This document shows, piece by piece, positions 21,521-33,544 of a stretch of DNA of 64,000 nt (within the stretch, counting starts at the first letter, position 1; each line of letters opens with the position of its first letter). The translations under genes were made by a program, and so were the position numbers. Source of the DNA: Klebsormidium nitens (lineage: Eukaryota; Streptophyta; Klebsormidiophyceae; Klebsormidiales; Klebsormidiaceae). Location: NCBI GenBank assembly GCA_000708835.1, contig DF237195.1:1-64000 (forward strand), read 5' to 3'. Under the pieces are notes generated by a model, which was not told where the DNA came from, did no database searches, and saw only the letters and a list, made by a program, of their open reading frames with translations.

Positions 21521-24500
21521 ATGGGTAAGCAGACCTGCCATTTCAATTCTTTTCCCATGTTGCCTCAAGACTTTTGCAGATCCAAGCTAGTGCCATCTTT
21601 CTTTTCGCCTGGCTCAATACTTGGTGGCAGCACTCAGACTTGCGCACTTCAACAGGGCAAGCTCTTTTGAAGACTTGCGTTTTGGTGTTAGAATGGGTTT
21701 TACGAGCATCTGATTCAAATGCTCGGTGGAATAGTTGTATGCTGTGCTCAAACCTTCCATGATAACACAAAAGAATCTTGTCCCACAGGTTGAAAAGGAT
21801 CTTGATTCTTCTGGGTCCCAGAGTTCCAAGTGCTTTCAGACACTTTCGGCGCACCTGTATATGTCGTCTGCTTTTCTAATGGGATTATATTCAATGGGGG
21901 AACGGACATTTTAATCAACATCAGAATGCACCTCTTTCAGACACACAGGCTGGAGTTTTCTGGGGCTGGCTTTTGGCAGGCCTATCCGCATTCATTTAGA
22001 CGACTCGTTGACAAGTCAGGTGGTGTTTTACCACCACTTGCCAGTTTCGCTAACTGCATTTCAAAGATGAATCCGTGTATTCTGACGCCACTGCCTAATC
22101 TCTCTTTCAGCCTAGAAGGTTGTCTGTACTGAAGTGTTGCAGCATTGATGCACTTCGTTCTCTGTGCCTACTTTCTTTTACATTATCCTCCAGCCACTTG
22201 GGAATTCTTGAAGTTACTGAATTGATTGTTGTCTTGTCCTCACGTCACTGGAATGACTGTTGTCATGTGCTCATGTCTGAACTTCATGTCTGAAGTTGTC
22301 TCTTTGGCATCCCTTGCAGCAAGTAGCAACCCGCTTTCTGTGACACCTCCCCGCCGCTACCAGCGCACGGGGGACCTGCTCGTTGAAGATGTGCAGAAGG
22401 ACGATGAATGGTGAGTGGCATCTCATGTGTTGGAATGAACCTACCTCTGCAAAATCTGGTTGAAGCTTTACTGTGAACGGATGGCAAGTCACCTCGAAAT
22501 ATGATTTTGAAGTAAGTAACAGAACTACGACAAGCTTGAAAACAGTTCTTGATAGCCAGTCCAGAAGCAGCTAGACCCTCTTCTAAGCATCTGGACGAGG
22601 TGAGAAGCTGTTAAGTCCATCAATGTTGACAAGACGGTCTTTGTCCTGCCGTAGATGTTGATATCTCCCAAGCCAGAAAACTTTCAGCTGGCTGCATAAT
22701 GTGTATTACTGCGTGATTCACACAACTTGACAGTGCTCGCAAAAATCGTGAACGACCATCGATCTTCCCGGTTGCCAGTTCGCAGTCAACAATCAGGACA
22801 ACACTCCACGCTGTTCAAGTAATCAATTCGAGTGTCTCTGACACAGCGTCTGCCTTCCACCGCAGGCTCTACTCTCCGTCAACAGAGCCGTCCCCTGTGC
22901 TTTCAAACTGGGACGACGACGGTGCTCCACCAAATCTGCGAACCAGCTTTGACCGCAATCTGGGGGGCCAGAGTCAGATGGAGAGAAGCAACTCGCTGCG
23001 GGGCAAGTTAGGGCTCGAGCCCCGGTCCTCCTCTCGCAGTTCCAGTCAGTCAGTGACTCCTCACGAGCTTTCCCCACTCGGGTCGAGGAGGCCCAGTCAA
23101 GAGGATTATGTTGCTGGGATGTCGCAGAGGATCAGTGAGGCGAGGTTCCAGGACCGCGCTCTGGACGAGCCAAGCCCGAAGCAATCAGTGAGTTCTTTGG
23201 GTTCCGTATGCTTTCTTAACGTTGCATTGATTCTTGGCATTGGCTCGATAGACGTTTTGTAGAAGTAATTCGTCAGTCTGGCCAGCAGCGTTTGGTATCC
23301 TGCATACGCGGGTTATGGCTGGGGCTGTCCTTGTCGCTACCTTGGACCTATGTAGGACCATTGAAGCTGCAGCTTAACTCGATAAATGATAACCACCGTC
23401 TCTGAATTGTCTATAGCGCAGAATATCTTTCCAGCAGCCTCCAATTCGTTGTTTTCGGAAAATAGCATGCCAAAGGTAGTAGGGATGTCGTGTCAAGGTG
23501 CCTGCAAAATGCGGCTCAACTGTGTAAAGAGAACACCAATACCGACTTTTTTTGCAGCTCTTTGAACTGCGCACCATGTTTCGAGACGACAACAGAGCAA
23601 AGCAAGAGGTGCAGGAGGGCACTCGCAGGATGTCGGCACCGAGCCCCATTGCTTTGCGGAGAGCCTCCAGCAACATCCCCACTCCGCCTGGCCATGCTCC
23701 GCCCTCTTCAGTTCCAGAACGGGGTGTTAGCCGTAAGTTATCCTCTCAGCTTTGGGGCTATGTCTCTTTGGCTGGCATACTGTTAAGACGTGCGTTGCCT
23801 GTCAGTATCAATATAGGTGCATGTTTGGCCTGCAAGTGGTCTTCAAGCACCGTCCGATATCTGGCAAAAGCATCCGAAACGATTAGGAATCAAACACACC
23901 CTCAAGCTCTTAAGGATATTGACGAATGTTTTCAACCTCTGCCGTCAGAAAAGGAGCACAGCGATGCTTGAATCGTGCTGATATGCGATCACTGCAATCT
24001 GCCTCCTCTTCTGCTACTTTGAGATCACGAAAAACCACCGCTCTTACAATCATGTGAGCAGCTCTGAATGCTAGTCGGTTTGTGTTACTTTGGGAAAGAC
24101 TTCTGGCCTTCTTCTGGCTCAGATCCTCAAGAGACTTCAGTCCAATTTGTCTTTTTCTTAAAAATGAGCGGAAGACAAAGCTCTGCCTTAATCCCGCAGG
24201 CGAGTCCCCTTCCCCTTCCATCATCGAGCGCAGCCTCTCGTCCGGCAGCAGGATCCCCTTCGCCCCCGGCTCGCGCAGGTCCTCCTCCGTTACTCCTTCA
24301 AGCCCCGCCCAAGCTCGGCCCCCCTCCCCAACCCCCCCCAACCCGTCCCCTCGGAGGGCCAGCGACGGGGGTAGCCATCTCGCGGCTTACCGCCCCGCCA
24401 CCCCAGAGTCCCAACGGCCAGGCTACGCGGCCATGCAGGCTCGTGTCAAGGCTGGTCTTGTCCACCTCAGCCCGTCCCCTGCCCGGGAGAAGCCTCCGGG

Positions 24501-27500
24501 GGGGCTGGCTAGGACTCCCCCATCGTCTGGGGGATCCCCCCGGGTGAGCGACCGCTCGAACCTCCGCCGGGCGTCGTCCAGCCCGTCCCGGAACAACACC
24601 GCTCGGGCCGGCGTCCCGGGACAAACCAGCGCCGGGCTTTCCAGCCCGGCCACGCCCGCGAGCACCTCCCGGGTGTCGTCTGCCGGGTCGTTCTCAGGCC
24701 GCACGGGGCCGGCGAGCAGCTCGGGGAATATGTACATGACCCCGGCCAGTGGCACGCCGGGAAGGTTGTACATGTCGCCGAGCCGGACTGGGAACAAATC
24801 AGTGAACCAGCCAGCAAAGCCCGCGTATGGATCAAGCTCCACGCGCTCGTTGAGCATGGGAAGCTCCAGCAAAGCAGGTAGGTTTCGTGTCATAGTCCTC
24901 TTGGTGTTTCATTGGTCGCTGGTCCATGAAGATGGTATGAGCGCCTCCTGTGCTCACTTGTTCTTGGTTGATAAAATGTTGGGATTCTGAGTCGCAAGCT
25001 TTGCTTCAGCGTGGCAATCATTGCTGCGTGATCTTCTGAAAGATCGAGACCTTTGAATTGTCGGGAGCAGTTGCTTGAGCTTGCCAGAGTCATGGGCTGG
25101 TCATCAGCGGAGCTCGTAGCGAGGCTGCATCAACCTTTCGTCTAGAGATTCTGTTAAGTTGGTGCAACTGCTCCGTCAAGGAAGGCTCTGTGCCTCACAA
25201 GAAGCGGTTGCTTCACGTCCTTGTTCAGTTGCCTTTGCAATTGTTCACATCCTTGCTCAGGCTGATGGATAGATGGCAAAAGCTGACGAACTTATTTCTT
25301 TAATCTCTTATTTTTAAAGAGGGCCTCATTCATCTCCTATCCCCCTCGCAGGCTTCAACAGCAGCGTGCCACGCACCTTCACTTTCCTGGAGGACCCCAC
25401 CCCGAAGCGGCGGGGGAGTGCCCTGGAGCGCGAAGAGATGGCGAGCCTGACCCAAGACACGTCTCCGGCCGCTTCCGGGGGGTACCTTTTCCCCGACGAG
25501 GAGTCCCCCCGGCGCCCCGTGGCAGACACCAACGACCAGAGCTGGGCACATGTGCGCACGGCTGTTGCGCAGGCGAAGCGCTCGCGGTCGATGGGCGCTG
25601 GATCGCCCAGGGATGGGAACGGGTCCGCCAAGACGGTCGGCCGGGGCGACCCAATGAGGTAAGAGCTGGGGCACTGTTTGACGTCCTCGAAGCTGTAGCA
25701 GTGTAGCAGATTATTCAAGGCATACAATTGTTGGAAAGTGTGCGACAGACTCGCTTGCTGCGAGTCCATCACTTTCTCTTCCATCCGTATAACAAGCAGC
25801 ATGCGTTCCTTTCGGTGTAGCAGGTGCTATAACTTTCTCGCTTAGGGGTCTCGAGTGCGCAGGATCGGCGCCGTAAGTTGCATGAAGAATTGCGCTTTGC
25901 AGATTGTCCGTTTAGGGCGGCTTGATTCGTTTGACAAGACTGCACCTTCTTAATCAGAGTGCTAATGACGAGTGGCTTCATTTGACCAGCTTTCATAGTT
26001 ACGATGCTCGTTAAGAAGTCTAGATCTTCCTAATTCCTGCAGAACCAGCAGCGTGCGCTCGAGCGCCGAGCGCAGCAACCTGCGCCTCAGCGGGGGCCTG
26101 GTTCCCCCTGGCCAGACCTCCAGCTTCAACGGCGGCGAGCCGCAGATGCCCGCTGCAAGCCTCCTCGCCGGCAAGCGGACCGGCAGTTCCGGTAACCTCG
26201 CCGCGGCCGAACACAGCCCCTCGTTTGCGGCCCCATCCAACGTCAACCGTGCGTCTTACTACCCCCCGGGGATTGCCCCTCCGGGGACAATGTTCCAGCC
26301 TGAGATGCCGTCGTTCCAGCCTGAGATGCCGTCGGATGTCCGGAAACAGGAGAAGGCGCCCGGGGTGATGAGTTCGGACGACGAGAGCTGGGGCCCGGGG
26401 GAGGGCTCCAAGGATGGCTCCGTGTCCGGAGAGTCCGGCCCGTGGACGGGGTCCCTGGCGAGCGAGGACGACGAATTGGTCGGGGGCAAGCCGGACAAGG
26501 GCGGGGCGAAGGCCGGGAGCAAGAAGCGGCGGCGGTTCCGCAAGTCGCGGACGCGGTTCCGGGGCACGGAGAGCGGCGTCGAGGGGGACGAGAGCGAGAT
26601 CGACGTCGACACGGCGTCGCTCGCGACCGCGGGGAGCCCCCTGCCGGGCAATCTGATGACGGTCCCCCCGGACAACCAGTCGCTTCCCGATACGGCGAGC
26701 GATACCATGAGCGTGGACGCGGCGGAAGGGGGGGCCGCGGAGGGCCGGGGGTCGGACCGGTTGCTCACCCGGGGGGGGAGGCGGGACGGGGTCGAGGTGC
26801 TGGAGCCACTGCCTGACGTCAGCATCGATGCAGAGGAGGGCGTGATGGCGGTGCGGTCGGAGCATGACGTGGCGCCGGCGGTTTTGGTTGGAATGGAGAG
26901 TCAGCGGGAGGCGGATGCAGGGCGGCCGAACCTAGGGGCGGCTATACCTACGCTGGGAGGGGCCGTTCTGCCGACCGTTACTCGGGACGAACAGAGCCAG
27001 ACTGAGGACGTTCTGACGGAGAAGGAGCCGGCTTCGTCGAGAGGAGAGTGGCGAAGCGAGGACTACTCGTTTGAGAGAGCCGAAGGAAAGCCGAAGAAGG
27101 CAGAGGAGGTGGTGTTTCCGGCGGCTGCCAATCTGGTTGGCTCAGGTTTGGAGCTGAAAGAGAGGCCCGTTGTGGCGACTGAGCGGTCCGGTTCCGCTGC
27201 TCCTGTCGTTGCAGAGAGTCCGCCTCCTATGGAAACGGATCAGGTCAGCGTTCCAGCCTCTCAGCCGCGCCTCAGCTTCGAGGAAACTCCCATCGTGGCA
27301 AAAGGGTCCTTTGCCGCGGCCCTGGAAGGCCCCATTAGCGGCCAGGCGTCGCCCGGCCCTGTAGTAGCTGCCAGAAATGAGTTGAACGAGTTGCCCGTGA
27401 CAGGGCCCGTCGCTTCCAGCCCAGCAGCAGTCAGCGAGCGTAGCAACGGATCAGGCCCCGCTCTGGGAAAGACTGCAAGCCAGCTTGTAGTGGAAGAGAC

Positions 27501-29181
27501 AGCCGTCGAGAAGGTGGGGATGACGAGGGAGGGCCAACTGCCAGATGAGATTCCGCTAAAGCCGCCAGCATCAGATCCAAAGCCTGTAGCGATGGAAGTC
27601 TCCAAAGCAATGGCCGACGAACAGGCTAGCAAGGACGTTCCCGAAGCCGCGGCCGCCGAAACGAGCCCGGTTCCCAAACCGAAGCCCCCGGTCCTCTCCT
27701 TCGACGACATCCCGGTCAGGGGCGTCCAAGGAATCTTCGGCGAACGGCCCCCGGTTCACTCCCCCCCGGCCGAGAGCCCCTCTCCCGCCAAACCCGCCGA
27801 GAAGCGAGGCCCTGTTTCTGACCCGGCCGCGCCTCGGCCAAGCACCGCCGCGCAGGAGGGCGCCCCAAAACAGGGCCCCAAGGGCGAGGGTGTGAGGAGG
27901 ATCAGGAGCGCTGGGGGGTCTGGGCAGGCGGCCCTGGGGTTGCGGGCGGGCAGCAGTGGCGCGAACCTGGAGAAGGCGATCGCGTCGATGAACCGGCGGA
28001 ACACGATGCGCCGCAGCAGCGACCGGTCCACCGCGACGGGCGCGTCGGAGAACTACGAGTGGGAGAGGAGCTCGCTAGGTGAGCGCTCGTCGCAGGCGCT
28101 GATGAGCGGTCCAGATTCTGTCCCATTCTTTTGAAAGTAGCTGAAGCAGGGCTGTCTATTGCTGCACAACGTTCTTTGCGGCCTAAAGCAAGCAGTCTCA
28201 CGGGCTCTCATTCCGCCTTCAGCAGCACCAGAGGATCTGGCAAAGCAGATGAACTCTTGCAGAAGAGAGGGTTTTGGGTGTAAAGTACTGTCCTATCTTG
28301 GCTTGGATTCTTCCGCGCCTCATTCCTCAGACGTCTCCCATCGCCGCAGCGAAGACTGGTCTCACAAATCCTGGAGACCACCTCTTTCCAGCTCACGGTT
28401 TTCGTTCGTCTTTCGATGCAGCCGACGAAACGTACAGTGACATCAGCACGCCGTCGACGATGCTCTCCCGGAAGACTCTGGAGGAGGCGGCGGAGAGCGC
28501 CATCTTCTGCTCGTCCATCGTGCACGATCTCGTGTATCAGGTCAGGCGACGGACACCTTCCAGCTTTTGGCCAACATATGATCTCTCTCCCCTCCGGCTC
28601 GAAGCCGTTCAATCCTGCATTTCGCCTCTTGTGTTAGAGAAGCTCGTGCTCAAATGTGCTAGCTCTTGCGCGACAGGCATTTGAGTTTGACGTCGGGCCG
28701 TAAAAGGAAGAGGTGGTCCAATGCTTCCTGAGCATATGCCGTAGAGAATGGATGCGCATTCACAAGCGTTTTGTAAAGTCTGACGGACGTGGGTCCCCGG
28801 TGCTCTGACACAAGAAAGCGCTGACAGCACTTGGCGAAGCAATTTGTAAATTTTAATGGCAAGGAGATCAGTTCCAGCTTTTCTCGCATGAAATTTCTCT
28901 ACACTTAATGTAACTCTCCACTAAAGCTCAATCGGTCTCGCGTGCAGGCGGCCAGCCTGGCCCAAGAGAAGGAGGACCTGGCGAAGCTTGGCAAGGCCTC
29001 CGGCGAGTTGGTAAAGCTTGTCTCCAAGCAGCGAGGCCCGGAGATTGACCGAATTCCTGCGGCCGGAATTGGCGCGAAGCGAAGCAACGGAGGCACAGCT
29101 TCCGGTCTCGAAGCTGGCAAGGAGAGTGGAAAGCCGCCAAAGGCAAAGAAGCAGCCGGCTTGTGGGTGTACTATACTTTAA
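21521..29181 (+). CDS. Ser/Pro-rich protein with C-terminal CaaX prenylation motif
   Basis: I do not recognise a named family. Nine exons join in phase: 21521-21524, 22320-22410, 22866-23187, 23558-23732, 24200-24877, 25352-25658, 26043-28078, 28392-28540 (or from 28350) and 28948-29181, giving about 1,331 residues. The start exon contributes only ATGG, so the protein begins MASSNPLSVTPPRRYQRT; an in-frame ATG at 21,488 is an alternative. Residues ~200-530 are Ser/Pro/Arg-rich low complexity, as expected for a disordered scaffold. The 2-kb exon 7 is acidic then Pro-rich, with an RRFRKSRTRFRG basic patch. Near the C-terminus is a conserved-looking helix, SAIFCSSIVHDLVYQAASL, joined precisely across intron 8. 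The protein ends KKQPACGCTIL. CTIL is a CaaX-type signal (Leu favours geranylgeranylation) with another Cys just upstream, so membrane anchoring is inferred. Confidence 0.75.
26293..26334 (+). repeat. Perfect 21-bp tandem duplication in exon 7
   Basis: Two head-to-tail copies encode FQPEMPS twice. The reading frame is kept, so this is a recent in-frame expansion. Confidence 0.85.
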
Positions 29182-30753
29182 GGTCGTGGAAAACGATTGC
29201 CGCTGCGTCGCAAGCTGCTCTGCATTAGGTGGGCTGCAAGGAATGGTCAAGTGAGAGAGATCACGTCTGAAGAACTGGCATTGGTGGAAGGTTAGTACCG
29301 CTAGGTCTTGAAACTAGGGCGGCTAAGTTATGCTATGTTCGCTTCCACACTGACTCAATGAGACAGAGTATTGGTCATAAGATTGCCAAGTTGCTCATGC
29401 GAAAGGTCAAGTTGGGGGATGGTAGACGGTCTTGGTATTGGTTTTAGTTGTCATTGATTACAATTTTGAGTGAAACAAGTCCGACCACTCACGTTATCTG
29501 CTTAAGCGGGCAGCACAAATGTCTGGTGTCAAAGCCGTCTTATTGAAAGATTGTTATATCCAATAAAGATCGACATGGTGCATTGACTGTCGAACCTTGA
29601 CGGCTCTCCGAGTTATTGACGGTTAATTGACGTCAGGCTAACTACAAACTCCTGTAGAAGACGGTAGATGGAATGAGCATACAGATATCCGCATGATCAC
29701 GTTCTAATGGCGGTCCCTCCATGTTACATGATGCATATACAACAATATCATACCGTCGTCCTTGCGCAGCCGTAGATTGCGTGCGCGCCAGGCTGAGTCC
29801 CAAATCGATAATGCGAGCGACACAGACCGACCTCGTAAATGATCTCGTTTCGCCGCGCGACCAGCCGGGCTGCTCACACTGAGCAGGATCCGTGGCACCG
29901 GCTAGGATCGAGCCTGCATTGCATGGTGAAGAGGTATGCGCGGAACCGGGGCCCGGCCGGTCTGCATGGACTGGTTGGAAAAACGAAATTGCGCAAAGAG
30001 ACGCCCACTTTCGGCATGTGCGCATGATGATCATTAAATTTGTCCTCGCGAGGTCCTCGCGTGTTGTGACAGTTGAGCGCCAAGTACGTGAAATGAACGG
30101 ATTTGCAGGTCGCTGGTCTTAACAAGATGCGGCTCGACTTTGAACAGATTGGATTCCTGGCGGCGCTGCCACTACAATCGCGATCAATTTGAATTGGGCC
30201 TTACACACAAGCTGATCACATCCCACTCGTTAACTCGTGTAGGTGCCTCCCAAACTCTACAAGTACTATGGGAGGCGGCAACCCCGCAGCTCGTTTCCAA
30301 AGAGTCAGCCCACATTTGCATACTGTCCATCAGTGCATGACAGCTTGAACACTATACGACTCGAAGGCGTGTCTGTTTACATAGTTTGCGTCACATTTGC
30401 CCTTTTACAAAACCACGGTGCTGTCATTAAGCCCGCATAGGCGATCTGCGTTCGTTATATATTGGTGGCCTATTTTTAACACATCAATGTCAAGATACAG
30501 GCAAGCCGCCGTAAGCGCCGGCTTTGCCTTGAAGCTGCATGGATTACAAAGCAAACGTACACAGCGGAAGCCCCGCTGCAGCATAGTAACGCGTCTAGAA
30601 AACGCTCACACTTAGCGGCTAGGCCGATCCTGAAGGTCTCACAAAGTCCATGTGTGTACGTAAACTCAACCGTACGAGACCTGAACATCAAGCTCTCCAA
30701 CTTCCAGGGGCTCTGTCAGCCGCTTATCCATTGTTCGAGGGCCGCGCCAAGCC
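29182..30753. other. Intergenic between convergent genes
   Basis: 3' flanks of the plus-strand prenylated-protein gene and the minus-strand secreted-protein gene. Contains AATAAA near 29,560. A short hairpin (CCTCCCA...TGGGAGG) lies near 30,245-30,277. No gene recognised. Confidence 0.4.
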
Positions 30754-32454
30754 TCAGGGAGTCAACACGGACACCCCGGGTGCGCCCGGGTTGCTGACTG
30801 TGACGCCGCCCGGTGTGATGGAAAGGCCTCCGGGGCTGGTGATTGCAATCCCGGGCACTAGAGACCCGGTGGAAGATGTGGACGCCGGGACGGTTGTCGG
30901 GGTCAGCATCGTTGGAGCCGGATTGGCTGTCTGGGTCGATACCGGTGTGGTGACGACGGGCGTAACGAACGGGAAGCAGATGAGGCGTCCTGGGAGAGAA
31001 CCAGCCGTTAGGACAGCGACACTGATCCAGACTACGAATTCTTCGTTTCTGGTTGGAAGATGCTGGGGCGATGGATTTTGATAACACAATCAAGAAGTAC
31101 TTTTAATCTTTTAACTGACGTTCGCTTGCAGTCGAGCCTCTGGGCAAGCCCAAGGGTGCGTTGGAGTAAAGGGGCATAGAGCAAGGTCTCGCCACCCTTT
31201 GCAAAGCTGGAAATTTGGATCACGTTAACAGAAAGACCAAAGACAGGCCTTGGTTACGAGCGAGTCACATAGAAAGACTTGAGAAACTCTTAATGAGTCA
31301 GTCTGCTTCTCGTCACTCTATCAGAAAGCTGCTAGCCAGAAGGCCCTTCCTGGCCTCGTTAGGAATCCTAACAGCTGGCAGACGAGCTGGCAACTGCAAG
31401 ATCAGATCCAAGAATGACTCGACCACGTGTCCTCTTTTGGTCTTACAACATCACGTACCAATGGGGAGGACGTTTACGGCAATCGTAGTCACAACGGCCC
31501 CGTTCTGCTTGCAGGCCCACTTGAGGCTCCCGTCCGTCTGACAGATGTGGCCATCCGGAGTGTTAAAGCCGAACTGCGACTGGCCGTCCTGGGTCCACTC
31601 GGTGATTCCGTTCACCACTGCTGAGCCGCCTTGAGCAAGGAGGTGGCGCCCGGTAGGTGATCCCCGGGCCCCCTCGGTGATTCCGTTGACGCCTTCCTGG
31701 ACGAGGAGGTGACGCCCGGCAAGTGACTCGCGACCCTGCTTACGCAGAAAGAAACTGGAAACTGTTAATGAAGGGCCTCCTGCGAAATTATACAAGGAAG
31801 AAATCTGAGACCCTTGTCAGGAAAGCATGCTAGCGTCACATTTGGGTGGCCTCTAGAAGCAGCGGATGAGCGACGTGACCCTACAAAATTGGTGTTGACA
31901 GGAGGAGGCTGGAAAAGGGCAGTAGTACTAGGGGCGCAACGTCTTGGAACTTGGGGCATCCATGAGACGCCTTCTTTCAAAGAAGACAGCCAGTTTCATG
32001 CAAGAAGACTCTGGAAGCTGATGCCCTTCGAAAGGGTCACAATCCCGGAAATTTGTGCACCGTCAGGGCACCGGTTAAGGGCACCAAAGAAGTAGGAAGA
32101 TGCCTTCTGAATGCTTTTAGACTCATTCGCCTCAATGCTTTACTGAGCTCAACCAACACGAAGCAGAGAGCCTTTGCGGCAGAAATCAGGCTCCGATCTC
32201 ACATAATTCTCTAAGGCAGAATTGCCCGTCTCGTTTTGATGAGTTTTCTGCTAGATCCATAACTTCATTGCACGAGACATCCACGAGAGATACATTTTAC
32301 AACGCAGATAAGGATCTTGGAATTCAAAACCCGGAACCAAATTAGAAGCAAGAAGTCGTTGAAACAAGGCCCTACTTTCTTTGTGAACGAAGCTCACCTG
32401 AGTGACCATCAGAGTCACAAAAAGAAGAAAAGCAGAGCCACGAAGAAGCGCCAT
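30754..32454 (-). CDS. Small secreted orphan protein with duplicated GRHLL motif
   Basis: A three-exon minus-strand gene is inferred from phase-compatible splice sites: 32454-32398, 31735-31459 and 30989-30754, total 570 nt and 189 residues. Exon 1 encodes MALLRGSAFLLFVTLMVTQ, a strong signal-peptide core. Exon 2 carries two related segments, GRHLLVQEGVNGITE and GRHLLAQGG...NGITE. It continues into a compact part with W, two Cys and aromatic residues (TPDGHICQTDGSLKWACK), which could be a small disulfide domain. A third Cys follows in exon 3. Exon 3 is otherwise Pro/Thr/Val/Gly-rich (PVVTTPVST..., SPGGLSITPGGVTV), like a cell-wall or linker tail with possible O-glycosylation. No family is recognised. 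The opposite strand of exon 3 is also open, but it has no signal peptide or splice support. Confidence 0.6.
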
Positions 32455-33544
32455 TATGCTTATTTCTTGCGGCGGACGCATCCCTGCCTGCGGTGAACTC
32501 TCTTTGGCGTGACAGCAGCGCCTCTAGCCAAACATAAACAAATAGGTCTGCGTTGCAGCATCATGCTTGAAAGTCCTGGTTTCACCAAAGTCAGCTATCA
32601 GACGGTGCTGTTTCGAAGTCTTTCCCGAGCTTCCGTGACTCGACAACCTCCATTTTACTTCCTCTTTTTACCAGATGGTTTACTGTTTACTGCCTTCTAC
32701 CAGAGCTTGGGCCTGGGCTAGAGGGGTGTCATGAGTACATGATTCACATTCAATCAGCCGCACAGGATTCACGGACTCCGGTTTGCTTTCTTTTGATAAC
32801 GCCATAGTATCCAAAGAAATGAGCTCTAGTGACGGCTCTTTCGATGACTTCCAGGCTCGAGCTGTCTGAGATGGGGCACCATTTTCCTGCTTCTTCGTGC
32901 AACACACTTCCTCTTCTGTTCAAGCTCTGCTCTAGCAGCAAATAACAGGCGGCTGGTTACTATACTGATATTCGACGGCGAGCGTCCTACTCCGCTGTAA
33001 TCGCGCGGCGGCCTTGTGCGCGTCGAAAGAGAAGCCCGTTCGAACGCGGCCCCTCTGAGGCTATGTCGATCAACGAGGAATGGCTCGTTCGTCAAGTCTA
33101 GAGTCTTTACATGATATCAGGCTAAGATTTCACGTGGTTCCAATCAATTGTCAGTGAAGAATAAGGTGCATGCCCCAAAGCAAAGGCGCTGGAAGGCAGA
33201 AAGTTGCGCGCACCGTTCAGAGCGAGGCAAGCCTAGGAGAGCAAAATAATTGAAGCAGGTGCCACCAAAAGCAGGGCTGAAGAGCAAGATTTCTGGCGCT
33301 GCGTCCTCGCGCGGTCCCTATGAGCTTCAGCGACTTGCTTGCTTCGAAAATGTTTGACAGGGGCTGAATGATCTGCTCGGTGGCAAGCTTTGCGTGGAAA
33401 GCAGGAAGAAGAAGCGAGGGTTCGGGTTAGAAGGACAAGGTTGCTGAAAGGGTGGAGCATGCAGCTGAGCTTGATTCGAACGAGTAAAGGGTGGATCTGC
33501 TTCTCTGAAAAGTTTTTGCTATTTGACTCGACAAGTAGCTTATC
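32455..33544. other. Intergenic between divergent genes
   Basis: 5' flanks of the secreted-protein gene and of Agenet gene A. No conserved element recognised. Confidence 0.4.

Noticed and set aside
26020-26865. 281-codon antisense frame over exon 7 of the prenylated-protein gene
   Set aside because: It is a mirror of GC-rich sense coding; the sense frame is longer, splices in phase and continues to both neighbours.
30650-31081. 143-codon plus-strand frame opposite the secreted-protein exon 3
   Set aside because: No signal peptide, no splice partners; the minus-strand model joins three exons in phase.
33000-33070. CGCGGCCCCTCTGA at ~33,043 resembling repeat-field segments near 793 and 7,097
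   Set aside because: Only about 14 bases match and no neighbouring repeat block is present; likely chance.
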